Assembly: GCF_032399705.1 (NCBI RefSeq)
Contig: NZ_CP135922.1
Span: 5,332,001-5,396,000, forward strand
Direction of reading: 5' to 3'
Source of the DNA: Paenibacillus sp. BIC5C1
GTDB taxonomy: Bacteria > Bacillota > Bacilli > Paenibacillales > Paenibacillaceae
Length of the DNA stretch: 64,000 nucleotides
Position numbers and translations under genes: made by a program
Notes under the pieces: model-generated
Told to the model about the DNA's origin: nothing
Seen by the model: only the letters and a program-made list of their open reading frames with translations
Database searches by the model: none
Shown here: one piece after another, positions 36,668 through 46,779 of the stretch
Layout of the letters: the number at the start of each line of letters is the position of its first letter
How positions within the stretch are numbered: the stretch's first letter is position 1

Positions 36668-38506
36668 CTAATTCACTTTGACCAAGCTCCATTGCTGATT
36701 GGCCCCACCATTGTCTGCCCATTGAATGGTCGAGGCACCAGCGGTTGTGGAGCTCTGGTTGATATCAACGGTTAAGCCGCTATTGCGGTTCACGAGCACA
36801 AGATATCCTCCGACATCCACCGGTAACCACTGTTGATTGTTGCCCCCATTATCCTGCCATTGAATCAGGGCTGCGCCTCCTTGAGTTGAGCTCTGATTCA
36901 CATCCAGCAGCAGACCACTGCCTACGTTACGGATCTTATAATAACCGTTGCCCGCAGACTCCAACTTCCATTGTTGGTTTGCTGCGCCATTGTCGTTCCA
37001 CTGGATGATCGTTGCACCCCCGGCAGTGGAAGCTCCATTCACATCCAGAGCGAGATCACTGTTCCGATTGATCAGCTTATAGATCGCCCCGGATTCATAT
37101 CCTGTACTGCCGTTATAAGTCGCGCCGGATATGACATAGGTTGTAACCGAGCCTGCTTTGACGGTCGCTGTAAACTTTTTATTCTGAATGTTGATGTTGG
37201 TCAATTGCTGCAACTTCTCCGTAGAGGATGTTCGGTGTACTTGAGCAGACGATCCAACACTTGTAAACTGACTCAAATCGTACGTCACCGTTGTATCACT
37301 CGAATCCGAATTGGTAGTCACCAGCACTACTTTACCTGAAGCAGCATCATAGGCAGCAAGCGTATTGGCATCACTCATACCAATGATCTTGGTTCCGGGA
37401 CGAATAAACTTGCTGTAGTTGCCCATGACATAATATTTCTGATTCACGGTGTAGCTGGTCGTTTGCGTGTTATTCAGTACGTTTTTGAAAAATCCCCAGC
37501 CATCCGCACTATCTACGGCCTGCCAGTACACCCACGCACTCGCCCCCATGTTGCGTAAATCCTTAAGGATTGTGCGTGACATCGTTAGTCCACTGGCATC
37601 CCCGTCTCCATATTCTGAGGTCCAGAGATGTTTTCCCGCTGAAGTCGCTGTATTCCGCAATGATACACGATTGCTTCCGCCATAGGTATGTGTGTTAATC
37701 TGACTGATCGCAGACTTCACTGCACTGCTGTAACTGTTGAAGGAAGTGGTTGTGTCATCCAGACTGTATTCTTCTGGTGCGCTTAGCTTCGTGGACAATC
37801 CCTTTGCTGTAAGTGAAGATTGCAACTGGCTCAGAATCGTGTTTTGATCTGCCCGATCAAAATGCATACCCTCCTGATTATTGCCCAGCTTCCACCAAGT
37901 GGAGATCGGTTCATTGAGCGGGGTAACTGTGTCAAACGTGATCCCCCAGTTATCTCTGAAATGCTTCACGACCTCTGTGAGATAATCTGCAAAATCATCA
38001 TAATAATCCGGCTTGAGATTGTTGCCACCATTCGCGGCACCGGACACACTTCCGCTAATAGTCATCCAATAGGGTGCCGAGTTCGCAAAGGCTTCAAAGA
38101 CGTTGACTCCATATGATTTGGCGGCTTGGAGCATATACCTCTGATTGGCATCTGCATTCCAGTCATACACGCCCGGGGAAGGCTGATATCCCGGCACGGC
38201 TTTGCGATATTCCAGCACGTTTGATGCAGGATTATCGCCGCCTCCAATGTTGTAACGAAGGACGTTCAGACCTAGTCCGGTTGTTGGGCTAAACATCTTT
38301 TCTACATATTCATCCCGGTTGGAGTACTCCCCAACCACTTTGCCCCACCAGGCAAGGGATGTTCCCCAACCTTCGATGGTCTGATATTGCTTCGAGGGAT
38401 CAGCCGTAGCTGTATAAGAACCCGCGGCGGATGCTTCCGTACCCAATCCCCCTGTTATAAGACTTCCAGCCAGCAGTAGAGCACCCAATCGTTTCAACCA
38501 TTTCAT
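36668..38506 (-). CDS. Secreted GH30 glycosidase with ricin-type carbohydrate-binding domain
   Basis: A ~612-residue exported enzyme. The signal peptide ends near EASAAG. The GH30 domain (~35-465) begins YQTIEGWGTSLAWWG. Numbered from the upstream GTG, acid/base Glu202 lies in TPLNEP and nucleophile Glu301 in LWTSEYGDG. A C-terminal CBM13/ricin beta-trefoil (~478-615) shows three repeats with Q-W motifs. The GWGTSLAWW start recalls endo-beta-1,6-galactanases of GH30 subfamily 5, not glucuronoxylanases; this is a family-level judgement. The ATG at 38506 has AAGGAG eight bases before it. It follows the GH43 gene by ~47 bases. Confidence 0.88.
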   Translation of the reverse strand: MKWLKRLGALLLAGSLITGGLGTEASAAGSYTATADPSKQYQTIEGWGTSLAWWGKVVGEYSNRDEYVEKMFSPTTGLGLNVLRYNIGGGDNPASNVLEYRKAVPGYQPSPGVYDWNADANQRYMLQAAKSYGVNVFEAFANSAPYWMTISGSVSGAANGGNNLKPDYYDDFADYLTEVVKHFRDNWGITFDTVTPLNEPISTWWKLGNNQEGMHFDRADQNTILSQLQSSLTAKGLSTKLSAPEEYSLDDTTTSFNSYSSAVKSAISQINTHTYGGSNRVSLRNTATSAGKHLWTSEYGDGDASGLTMSRTILKDLRNMGASAWVYWQAVDSADGWGFFKNVLNNTQTTSYTVNQKYYVMGNYSKFIRPGTKIIGMSDANTLAAYDAASGKVVLVTTNSDSSDTTVTYDLSQFTSVGSSAQVHRTSSTEKLQQLTNINIQNKKFTATVKAGSVTTYVISGATYNGSTGYESGAIYKLINRNSDLALDVNGASTAGGATIIQWNDNGAANQQWKLESAGNGYYKIRNVGSGLLLDVNQSSTQGGAALIQWQDNGGNNQQWLPVDVGGYLVLVNRNSGLTVDINQSSTTAGASTIQWADNGGANQQWSLVKVN

Positions 38507-38552
38507 TCGATTCACTCCTTCTAAAATGAGTTAAATGGAGTCTTTTCATGCT

Positions 38553-39887
38553 TTATTGTGCTGTCTCCCTGAAGGTGGCGTCCGATTTGTCAACCGCGGT
38601 TACGATCGGTTCCAGCCGCAGCATGTTGTTCACATGTCTCAAATAACGGTCTGGGTAATTCGAGGATACGTAAGAAGTCCATGAAGAATTGGCAAGCCCA
38701 TTAACACGCTTGAACGTGGCATCACTTTTGAAGGCTGCACTGCCATCATTTTTCACAAGTACAATGTCATAGTTGTAATGCCTCAGGAAGTAGCCCGGAT
38801 AATTGATGGATTCGAACGATACCGCTGATGAATCAGCCAGTCCAGGAACGATGCGAAACTGTGCATCCTCCGCAGGGCTGACGTTGGTGTCCATGCGGGC
38901 CTGATAGTTGTAATGGCGAATATAGCTGCCCGGAGCATTGTACGATTCCAGCCTTCGAATATCACCCGGTTGTCCTGTCTCCTTCAACACGGTCATGTGC
39001 CGAACCAACCCGGTCAGACCGGCAAGCTCCTGCTTTGCACTCCAGGTTTGAAATCCGTCGGCAGAGTCGCTGTAATAATATTTTTGTGTAGAGTATCCGT
39101 CAAAATAGATTCGCCAGGAACCGTTATCCAGCTGGACAAGCGCAGGTCCCTCTACCCAGGAACCCCAGCCAGCCCAATCCCCTGTCCCTTTGAATGTGTA
39201 AGGTCCGGTGAGGGAAGTAGATGTAGCATATTCGATATACTTGGTGGTTTCATTCTTGGTGAATGCGTGATAGGTTAAGCCGGTCTTAACGATGAAGGTA
39301 TCGATGTAGTTGGGGGCAAGACCTGCAAGCTCTGTGGCAGCAGACCATGTTGTGGAAGACAAGGTTGAATTGGTCGCCGTGATGACATAAGGTTTGAAGT
39401 TCTCATAGTTGCCTGGGGAGATGGACACGATGATGTTCAGACTTCCGTTGCTGTCCTTGAACCATTCCGGTGCCCAGGTATGCGCAATCGTGGTGGGTCC
39501 AGATAGGGTAATATTACGGACAAACGTCCAATTCACCTTATCCGTGCTGGATGCGATGCCAATCGTATTGCCTGACCAGTTCGTGGTATAAACGACATAA
39601 TACAGCCCATCCGTATGCTTCATGATGCTGGGATCTCGGATCAGATTGGCCGGGGGTGTATATGCAGGCCCTTTAAGCAAACCGTAATTAGTCGCATTGT
39701 AGGATTCATAGATATACAGATTGGATTCACTCGTATTGGTAAAAGCCGAAATCGTGTAAACACTTGTTGCTGCTCTGGCTGTATTCGGGAATAACGTGAT
39801 GAATAGAAGCAATGCTCCAAGCAGCATGATCATGCCGGACTTACAAGTTTTGAATAATCTTGTGCTCCATCTTTTCCTTGTGAACAT
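38553..39887 (-). CDS. Secreted GH43 arabinofuranosidase-like enzyme with AbfB (CBM42) domain
   Basis: A 444-residue exported protein. A long signal peptide ends near TARAA. The GH43 five-blade propeller (~45-305) has the catalytic-base region LIRDPSIMKHTDGLYYVVYTT and acid region WVEGPALVQL. An AbfB/CBM42 beta-trefoil (~310-440) shows repeats such as INYPGYFLRHYNY. This layout is known in exo-alpha-1,5-L-arabinofuranosidase Araf43A of Streptomyces; other GH43 enzymes remove beta-1,3-galactose. The ATG has AAGGAG at good spacing. A cre-like site lies 92 bases upstream. Confidence 0.85.
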   Translation of the reverse strand: MFTRKRWSTRLFKTCKSGMIMLLGALLLFITLFPNTARAATSVYTISAFTNTSESNLYIYESYNATNYGLLKGPAYTPPANLIRDPSIMKHTDGLYYVVYTTNWSGNTIGIASSTDKVNWTFVRNITLSGPTTIAHTWAPEWFKDSNGSLNIIVSISPGNYENFKPYVITATNSTLSSTTWSAATELAGLAPNYIDTFIVKTGLTYHAFTKNETTKYIEYATSTSLTGPYTFKGTGDWAGWGSWVEGPALVQLDNGSWRIYFDGYSTQKYYYSDSADGFQTWSAKQELAGLTGLVRHMTVLKETGQPGDIRRLESYNAPGSYIRHYNYQARMDTNVSPAEDAQFRIVPGLADSSAVSFESINYPGYFLRHYNYDIVLVKNDGSAAFKSDATFKRVNGLANSSWTSYVSSNYPDRYLRHVNNMLRLEPIVTAVDKSDATFRETAQ

Positions 39888-39978
39888 GGGTCATCTCCTT
39901 ATCGAAAATGTGGGACAGGCATATCTTTTGCCAAACATCACCCCCTCCAAAGACTACGTAGCCCGCAAACCCTCATTA

Positions 39979-39992
39979 TGTAAACGGTTTCA
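39979..39992. promoter_or_regulatory. CcpA cre site before the GH43-GH30 genes
   Basis: TGTAAACGGTTTCA fits the full cre consensus TGWAANCGNTNWCA. It lies 92 bases upstream of the GH43 start, consistent with carbon catabolite repression of the two secreted enzymes. Confidence 0.7.
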
Positions 39993-40052
39993 ATAAACAA
40001 TACTAGCTGTCCTCACCGTCCATTCACCTTGCAAGAACTGCCCGGAGATTCA

Positions 40053-40066
40053 GAATCTATAGATTC
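40053..40066. repeat. 14-bp perfect palindrome
   Basis: GAATCTATAGATTC lies in the ~300-bp gap between GH43 and GH35, next to an AGAGGTT/AACCTCT hairpin (40092-40120). The gap has no gene. Confidence 0.4.
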
Positions 40067-40184
40067 AATTATCCGAGCAGTCTCCGCAAAGAGAGGTTAA
40101 AAGAATAATTGGGAACCTCTAGAACAGGACACGACTGGTTAGAACAGACCCAATTCTTCTTATACGGTTCAATGAAAAGAAGAT

Positions 40185-43175
40185 TTACTCAACCACACCC
40201 CATGGATACTGGGACAAGTTATCATACAAGAAACGCACCCGTTCTGGCGTTCGACCTTCCTCATCAAATAACAGCAATTCATTCTCATCCTGCAGCCAGG
40301 ATACCGGAATTTTGTAATCCTCTTGCGGACCGATCTGCCAATAACGTCCCAGATGGTGCCCGTTCAGATGAATTTTTCCCTTGCTCATCCCGGTAAGACG
40401 AAGCATCAGGTTCACTCGGAAGTGTTCGGGCACAGCTGACTTGGAAAAACGCCAGCGGTACCAGACAGGTTGACCGTACGAACCATTGCCCACCGACATG
40501 GCATTCCAATTGCCACTATAGTCCGCATCCTGCCGATAGGTATCGAGATGACCTGAAACGTTCGGTGGCTCATATAATCCCCATTGTCGTGGAAGCAGGG
40601 CATCCGTACCTGCCATGCGCCAATCCTTCAGCTCATTTTCACTCCGGTAAAGGATCAGTTCCAGCCGATTCAGCGGCGTTCTGCTATAAGGCATCTCCAG
40701 CGTATTGATCTCTCCATGCCGCAAATAAAGGGAAAGATCCAATGTGTTGAACGAAAACCAGTTCTGATACCCTTCCATTGGCACATCCATGCCATTAATG
40801 CGCAATCCCTGGCTCACCGCTCCAACGAGAATCCCACGGTCCATGCCATCCAGCGTAAAGCTTCTGCTCAGAAGTGGGGCATCCTCAAGATGATTCACTT
40901 CATCGAGATGCACCACCCCATGCTCCGTATGCCAATTCCGGCGTATATCCTGAACGGAACCACCGATGTATACAGATCCTGTTAGGCCTTTGCTTTCACC
41001 CAAATAAGGAGAAAAATTCAGCCTGCCCATATGCTGTACCAGCACCTGAAGTGTATTCTTTCCTTTGGTCGTCTGCACCTGAACACCCGCTGCACCAACT
41101 TGACGAACCAGTGCCTGCTCTACACGATTAACATAAATTCTGGTCGTATCCTGGAGATCCGGCAGAATAAGGGTGGTGATTCCTTCCTCCGAACGGTCGA
41201 AGTCGCACTCGTATAACAGATACCCGAAATCCTGTCCGTACTGGGAAAAATGCTCTGGTTGACCATTCGAAGCACGCTGTTCCGCTGTCAAAGTCACACG
41301 AGACAGCTCAGGGGAATCCGACAGTTTCGGTGGCATTGGCGGCGTGGTGAACAGAGCATACTGATTTTCTGGGGATGACTCCTGAACATGTTCATCCTGT
41401 ACAACACTCTGTGAATCGTTTGCTTCTCCGTATATGAACTCATGTCCAGTCAACGACCGTTCACCATCCGCCCAACTCCCGAGAAGTAAAATATTCCGAT
41501 TCGGATCAGAGATCATACCCGTGACCTGCCCGGATAGGGAGACATCTACATCATCGAATCCGATTGCGTAACGCAACTGTTTCGCGCCTCCCCCTCCATT
41601 GATTCTCCACGTGCGATCCATCGTTGCCTTGTCCAGAACCACGAACCGAATGAGGACACCACTTGCCTCCAGATGAATGATGCCTGGCTCACAGAAATGT
41701 ACCAGTTCGAACCGATAAGCTCCGTTTAACTGATCACGTTCAACCAGTACTTGCATGCTGCTGCCCTGTACATTCAAGACGTTTGTCTCCAGTTCTATAA
41801 CTGAACGCTGTCCCGCCTCCGCAACGATGAACAGGGTCAATTTTCCGTTCACCACTTCATTGCCCGTAATCATCGTGCCACCTGTCAGGTATACATTCTG
41901 GGCAATCTCTACCCTGTCCAGTATCGGAATAATCTGCCCTGGGTTCAGGGCAACGGGAATTGTCCGGCCTTCCTCCAGCGTGACGTGAAACGTCTCGCGC
42001 TCCTCTTTGCGACTCTCCAAGAACCATATCTTCTCGCTACCTTTAGACCTGCCTCGTACAGAAACGCCTTGCGGATGACGGACCTTGATCTGCTCTGCTG
42101 GTACTTCCTCCGTCTCCATCAGCAATGCGCCAAATGCATCGACAAAATAGGATAACGTCTTGGCTACGGCATACTTGGCCGTTCCCCGCCCGTACTCGTT
42201 CAGCGGTGCATCATAATCGTAGGAGGTAATCATGAAAATATCGCTGCTGCCCACGGTTCTGCCACCGTATCCGCCAAAGTTGGTTCCGCCGTAGAACATG
42301 TAATGACTGATTCCGGTGTAACCTGTGCGAAGAATTTCCATCATACGTTTCTCAAATAGTGGCGCCGTCTTCTGAATGGCAGAGGGCCCACCCCAATTCT
42401 CGAACCATCCCGTCCAAAATTCCGTAACGATCTTCGGTGTATCCGGCTGTTTCTCCCGCAGCTTCGCATAATGCCCGTCAGCACCTGACCAGAAGTTGGC
42501 CCCTTCAATCGTTCCCTCCGCGCCCCCTACACAGGTGATAAGCGGAACGTCAATCCCTCGCTGAAGCAGGCTGTCCCGAAGGTGGTTCATATGGGCACTT
42601 GCTGCTGCATCATCCATCAGATAGCCGTATTCGTTCTCGACCTGCACGAGAATAACAGTGCCTCCGGCAGATAGCTGGCGCTCACGAATGATTGGAATGA
42701 TTCGGTCAAAATACAAATCTACATAATGCAGATAGGCTTCATTATTTTGCCGGAACTTGATTCCCTGCTTCGTTTCCAACCAATACGGAAAGCCGCCAAA
42801 ATCCCATTCTGCGCAAATAAACGGACCCGGCCTCGTGATTACATACATGCCCAACTCTGCACACAGGTCCAGAAAGGCACCGCAATCATTGTCTCCTTCG
42901 AACGACCATTGTCCTTCCTCCGGCTCGTGCACGTTCCAGGCAAAATAGGTATCAATGCAATTCATGCCTGCCAACTTCGCCTTCATTAGAACCTCCCGCC
43001 ATTCCTCCCTTGGCATGCGGAAATAATGAATGGTGGCACTGTTCAGAAATACTCGTTCTCCATTCATGATGAAGCTGCGCTGATCATAAGTCAGTTCAGA
43101 TCGAGCACTATGCTCAGTGCCGGTATCTATATTCTTCTCCTGCTCCTGAAGCAAAAGGGATGATTTCTCTGTCAA
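40185..43175 (-). CDS. GH35 beta-galactosidase
   Basis: A 996-residue enzyme without signal peptide, so probably cytoplasmic. The catalytic barrel (~30-345) contains RPGPFICAEWDFGGFPYWL, acid/base Glu182 in VQVENEYG and nucleophile Glu252 in VTEFWTGWFENWGG. Beta-sandwich domains typical of large GH35 proteins follow. It hydrolyses terminal beta-galactosides; with the importer next door it would split imported galacto-oligosaccharides. Translation starts at TTG with AGGAGG eight bases upstream. No operator is seen in the 160 bases before it, so it may belong to the transporter operon. Confidence 0.92.
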   Translation of the reverse strand: MTEKSSLLLQEQEKNIDTGTEHSARSELTYDQRSFIMNGERVFLNSATIHYFRMPREEWREVLMKAKLAGMNCIDTYFAWNVHEPEEGQWSFEGDNDCGAFLDLCAELGMYVITRPGPFICAEWDFGGFPYWLETKQGIKFRQNNEAYLHYVDLYFDRIIPIIRERQLSAGGTVILVQVENEYGYLMDDAAASAHMNHLRDSLLQRGIDVPLITCVGGAEGTIEGANFWSGADGHYAKLREKQPDTPKIVTEFWTGWFENWGGPSAIQKTAPLFEKRMMEILRTGYTGISHYMFYGGTNFGGYGGRTVGSSDIFMITSYDYDAPLNEYGRGTAKYAVAKTLSYFVDAFGALLMETEEVPAEQIKVRHPQGVSVRGRSKGSEKIWFLESRKEERETFHVTLEEGRTIPVALNPGQIIPILDRVEIAQNVYLTGGTMITGNEVVNGKLTLFIVAEAGQRSVIELETNVLNVQGSSMQVLVERDQLNGAYRFELVHFCEPGIIHLEASGVLIRFVVLDKATMDRTWRINGGGGAKQLRYAIGFDDVDVSLSGQVTGMISDPNRNILLLGSWADGERSLTGHEFIYGEANDSQSVVQDEHVQESSPENQYALFTTPPMPPKLSDSPELSRVTLTAEQRASNGQPEHFSQYGQDFGYLLYECDFDRSEEGITTLILPDLQDTTRIYVNRVEQALVRQVGAAGVQVQTTKGKNTLQVLVQHMGRLNFSPYLGESKGLTGSVYIGGSVQDIRRNWHTEHGVVHLDEVNHLEDAPLLSRSFTLDGMDRGILVGAVSQGLRINGMDVPMEGYQNWFSFNTLDLSLYLRHGEINTLEMPYSRTPLNRLELILYRSENELKDWRMAGTDALLPRQWGLYEPPNVSGHLDTYRQDADYSGNWNAMSVGNGSYGQPVWYRWRFSKSAVPEHFRVNLMLRLTGMSKGKIHLNGHHLGRYWQIGPQEDYKIPVSWLQDENELLLFDEEGRTPERVRFLYDNLSQYPWGVVE

Positions 43176-43337
43176 AGATAAGCCCTCCTTCTCTGTGTTG
43201 AGTTCATATGTCCTGTATAATTCATCTACTTTATAAGTTCAACTAATGCATATTTACACTGCACTCTCATGACAGAACATCTTTAAGGTCGCTGTGATCC
43301 TGTGAGGGTTTATCTGAAATGATATATTGCTTGACCC

Positions 43338-44870
43338 TCAGTTCGCCTGCAACGTTACGCCCTCCAATACCACCGTGGTGATAGAATTGTCCACAGTCGA
43401 TACTTCCAATCCATTGGCATATACCGGAACATCTTCAAGCTGCTCCATATTGCGATCCGGTGACGTCTGGTACACCTGTGCTGTAGAAGTACTGCTGTAT
43501 TCAAACTCCCCAAGTTCAAATGCTGTGGTTCCGGCAGATAACTCATTGCGAATCACCAGCACCAGTCTCTTCTGTTCTGCATCGTAAGCAGCCAGTGTTC
43601 GCCCATCATCTGTTGGAATAATCGTTGCACCTGGACGGATGAATTTCGTAAACTGGGCCATGCCATAATACTGTTTTGTCATCTCGTACTGCTCTTCTCC
43701 ATTAAAATTGGCATGTATGAAGCCCCAGTTATTGTTGGCACCTTCATCTTCAACGGCCTGCCAATACACCCAGGCAGAAGGCTGCATGATTTTCAGATCG
43801 AACATGATGCGCTCCGCAAGCTCCTGCACAGAAGTCATGTCCTCATGACTATGCGGTTCGCTGCCACCTGTCCCATACTCGGACATCCACAGTTTCTTGC
43901 CATACCGCTCGGCCAACATCCGCAGCTCTTCCATTTTGCTTCCATTATAGGAGTGCGTGTTAATCTGGTCGATCACATCCAGCGTATCCTGATCATACAG
44001 GCTGAAATTGTGCACCGTCTCGTCAATGCTATTATCGTCCGCAGCACTGATGACCGTACCGTCCAGCCCTTTACTTTTGAGTGATGCCGCAACCTTCTTG
44101 ATAATCTCGGCCTGTTTCTCATTGGTAAAATGACTGCCTTCCTGCATGTTGCCTTTCTTCCACCAATCCGAGGAAGGTTCATTAAGTGGGTCAAGTGTAC
44201 GGAATGTAATGCCCCACTCATCGCGATAATGCTTCACGACCTCGGTTAGATAATCGGCAAATGCATCGTACTGATCCTCTCGCAGATTGTTGCTGCCATC
44301 TACAGCACCCGTAACCGAGCCGCTGATCGTCATCCAGTAAGGGGGTGAATTGGAGAACGCTTCGGCAATATTGACCCCACGTTCCAGAGATCCTTGTAAT
44401 ACGGCACGTTGTCCTGCATCTGCCTCCCAGTCCCACACGCCAGGTTCAGGCTGGAACCCGGGAACATCTCCTCCTGGCCGAAGCGCCTTCATGTCGGGAT
44501 TCTCCTCGCCGCCAATATTGTAGCGAACAATGTTCAGACCTAGCCCTTTCTCTGCATCAAACACCAGATCCATTACTTCACTGACCTTGGCTTGATCTTT
44601 CCATCCTCCAAGATCGTTGGCCCACCACGCAAGCGACGTACCCCAGCCTTCAAAATGATCATAGGATTGCTCCAGCTTCAGATGTATCGGCTCACCTTGG
44701 AATGCAACCGTTTTGGATGATTCATTGGCAAAATGATTGATGATAATCCCTCCTCCCGCAAGGAGCGCGATCAGGGCTACACCCATCAGGATGTAACTCC
44801 GGCTGCGCCACCTGCGCTGCTTGTGATGAGTATTGTTGTCATTGTTGAAAGGGCCCTTGTTGTTATCCAT
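43338..44870 (-). CDS. Membrane-anchored GH30 glycosidase
   Basis: A 510-residue enzyme with a hydrophilic basic N-terminus (1-25), one membrane helix (~26-46) and a GH30 domain starting YDHFEGWGTSLAWWA. Acid/base Glu231 is in DPLNEP and nucleophile Glu331 in LWMSEYGTG. No carbohydrate-binding domain follows. It is a clear paralog of the secreted GH30 gene at 36668 but is likely tethered at the cell surface. It lies between the permeases and GH35, suggesting trimming of oligosaccharides just before uptake. Confidence 0.88.
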   Translation of the reverse strand: MDNNKGPFNNDNNTHHKQRRWRSRSYILMGVALIALLAGGGIIINHFANESSKTVAFQGEPIHLKLEQSYDHFEGWGTSLAWWANDLGGWKDQAKVSEVMDLVFDAEKGLGLNIVRYNIGGEENPDMKALRPGGDVPGFQPEPGVWDWEADAGQRAVLQGSLERGVNIAEAFSNSPPYWMTISGSVTGAVDGSNNLREDQYDAFADYLTEVVKHYRDEWGITFRTLDPLNEPSSDWWKKGNMQEGSHFTNEKQAEIIKKVAASLKSKGLDGTVISAADDNSIDETVHNFSLYDQDTLDVIDQINTHSYNGSKMEELRMLAERYGKKLWMSEYGTGGSEPHSHEDMTSVQELAERIMFDLKIMQPSAWVYWQAVEDEGANNNWGFIHANFNGEEQYEMTKQYYGMAQFTKFIRPGATIIPTDDGRTLAAYDAEQKRLVLVIRNELSAGTTAFELGEFEYSSTSTAQVYQTSPDRNMEQLEDVPVYANGLEVSTVDNSITTVVLEGVTLQAN

Positions 44871-44952
44871 AGTTCATGCAGCCCTTTATTGATGTGCGAT
44901 GTAGACGGTTCTTGGTTTTCACAACTGGCTTCAACACTGCGTTCACCTCCCG

Positions 44953-45798
44953 TTACTTGATCCCGCTGCTGCCGCCACTGATATTCGCTTCATAGACAAA
45001 ACGCTGTCCGAACAGATATACCAATACCATCGGAATGGTCAGGAACAGGGAAGCAATCATAACGAGGTTCCATGGCGGCATCTGTCCGCCACCGACCGTG
45101 GTCAGAAGCTGAACACCGAGTGCCAGTGGCATTTTCTCCGGATCATTGATGTAAATGAGCGGCCCCATGAAGTTCCCCCAGTTGTAGGAAAACGAGAAAA
45201 TGGCGATGGCGGCAAGTATCGGATAGGTGAGTGGCATAATGATCTTCCAGTAGATTCCCGGATGTCCCATACCGTCGATCATCGCCGCTTCATCAAGCGA
45301 CCTTGGAATACTCATGACGAACTGCCGAATGAGAAATACGTTGAATGCTCCGGCGAAAAAACTCGGCACGATCAGTGGATAGAATGTATTGATCCAATCC
45401 AGATGGCGGAAGATGATGAACTGCGGCACCATCGTCACCTCGCCCGGAATCATCATCGTACTAAGCAGTACAATGAACAGGAACCGACTGCCTCTCGCCT
45501 TGATCCGAGCGAAACCGTAAGATACGACCGAAGCTGACAACACCGACCCGATAATGGTAATGACGGTAATAATGACTGAGTTTTTCAAATACGTACCCAG
45601 ATTATTATTCGTGAAGATCGTGTAGAAATTGGACCATTGGAATTCGAGCGGTATGAAGGTAAAGGCTGATTTCACGGTTGTAGCGTCACTCGCCAGTGCG
45701 ATGGAGATCATGTACAGGAAAGGGGAAGCCAGCAGCACCCCGACCAGAATCAGAAAAATGTAGGATATCGTTTTCTCTACAGTGGATGGATTACTCAT
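44953..45798 (-). CDS. Sugar ABC transporter permease (MalG-like)
   Basis: A ~281-residue CUT1 permease with six membrane helices and EAA loop SLDEAAMIDGMGHPGIYWKIIMPLTYP. The start at 45798 is fixed by GAGGGAAAAG and overlaps the stop of the other permease by eight bases (ATGAGTAA). Part of the glycan importer with the lipoprotein at 46780. No ATPase gene is nearby; a shared MsmX-type ATPase is assumed. Confidence 0.92.
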   Translation of the reverse strand: MSNPSTVEKTISYIFLILVGVLLASPFLYMISIALASDATTVKSAFTFIPLEFQWSNFYTIFTNNNLGTYLKNSVIITVITIIGSVLSASVVSYGFARIKARGSRFLFIVLLSTMMIPGEVTMVPQFIIFRHLDWINTFYPLIVPSFFAGAFNVFLIRQFVMSIPRSLDEAAMIDGMGHPGIYWKIIMPLTYPILAAIAIFSFSYNWGNFMGPLIYINDPEKMPLALGVQLLTTVGGGQMPPWNLVMIASLFLTIPMVLVYLFGQRFVYEANISGGSSGIK

Positions 45799-46678
45799 TT
45801 GCTTTTCCCTCCTCGTAATGCACCCATAGCGCCGACGAACGGAACACAACCAGGGTCAACGCCATGATGATGATGAACAGCACCCAGGCAATGGCTGATG
45901 CATATCCCATTTTGTAGAACTGGAACGCATTCTGGAACAGGTAAGGAACAACCATCTGACTGGCATTGTCCGGTCCACCTGCTGTAACGATGAATACCTG
46001 TGCGAACGTCTGGAGCGCCCCGATCATCCCGGTGACGAGATTGAAGAAGATGACGGGAGTCAGCATCGGAAATGTAATGTGAAAGAACGATTGTGAGCTC
46101 TTCGCCCCATCGATGGCGGCGGCCTCGTACAGCTCCTGAGGAATACCTTTCATACCCGCCAGCAGCAGTACCACGCCGCCCCCGACGCCCCATAGCGACA
46201 TGAGGATCAAGGCTGGTTTAACCCAGTTCGGATCAAGCAGCCAAGCAGGACCTTGAATGCCGAAAATGGCAAGCGCCTGGTTAATCAAACCTTCCGTTGG
46301 TGCAAGCAGATGGATGAAGAGCAGTGAGCTTGCAACCACCGGAACGACAGATGGCAGATAGAACAGGATGCGGAAGAAAGTAATACCTTTGATTTTTTTG
46401 TTGAGGTAATACGCAATCCAGAGCGAGATGGACATGCCCAGCGGAATCGATATTAGTGCGTAGAAGAAGGTATTGCCTACGGATTTCCAGAAGATCGGGT
46501 CATCGGTCAACAGGTTTTTGTAATTGTCTATACCGATGAATTCAGGAGACTGGAACAGATCCCAATTGGTGAAGCTCATGTAGATGGAAAACAGGATCGG
46601 ACCCAGGGTAAGTCCAAGAAATCCAATCAGCCAAGGCGAGATGAAGATATAAAACCATTTCCCGTCCTTTTTTCTCAC
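45791..46678 (-). CDS. Sugar ABC transporter permease (MalF-like)
   Basis: A ~295-residue CUT1 permease with six helices and EAA loop LYEAAAIDGAKSSQSFFHITFPML. GGAGGG lies seven bases before a GTG at 46678, favoured over the ATG at 46693 that overlaps this site. Works with the next permease and the binding lipoprotein. Confidence 0.92.
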   Translation of the reverse strand: MRKKDGKWFYIFISPWLIGFLGLTLGPILFSIYMSFTNWDLFQSPEFIGIDNYKNLLTDDPIFWKSVGNTFFYALISIPLGMSISLWIAYYLNKKIKGITFFRILFYLPSVVPVVASSLLFIHLLAPTEGLINQALAIFGIQGPAWLLDPNWVKPALILMSLWGVGGGVVLLLAGMKGIPQELYEAAAIDGAKSSQSFFHITFPMLTPVIFFNLVTGMIGALQTFAQVFIVTAGGPDNASQMVVPYLFQNAFQFYKMGYASAIAWVLFIIIMALTLVVFRSSALWVHYEEGKANE

Positions 46679-46779
46679 GTTAAGCCCTCCCATAACGAAG
46701 CGAGCAGACGAAACTCGGATTCATTCATGCCGAATTCCGCCTGTCCTCTGTCGATGCTATTTATGCATGTGAACAACCT

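Noticed and set aside
36668..38506. Glucuronoxylanase (XynC) assignment for the GH30 enzyme
   Set aside because: The N-terminal GWGTSLAWW motif and the galactosidase neighbours fit the galactanase-type branch better; not proven.
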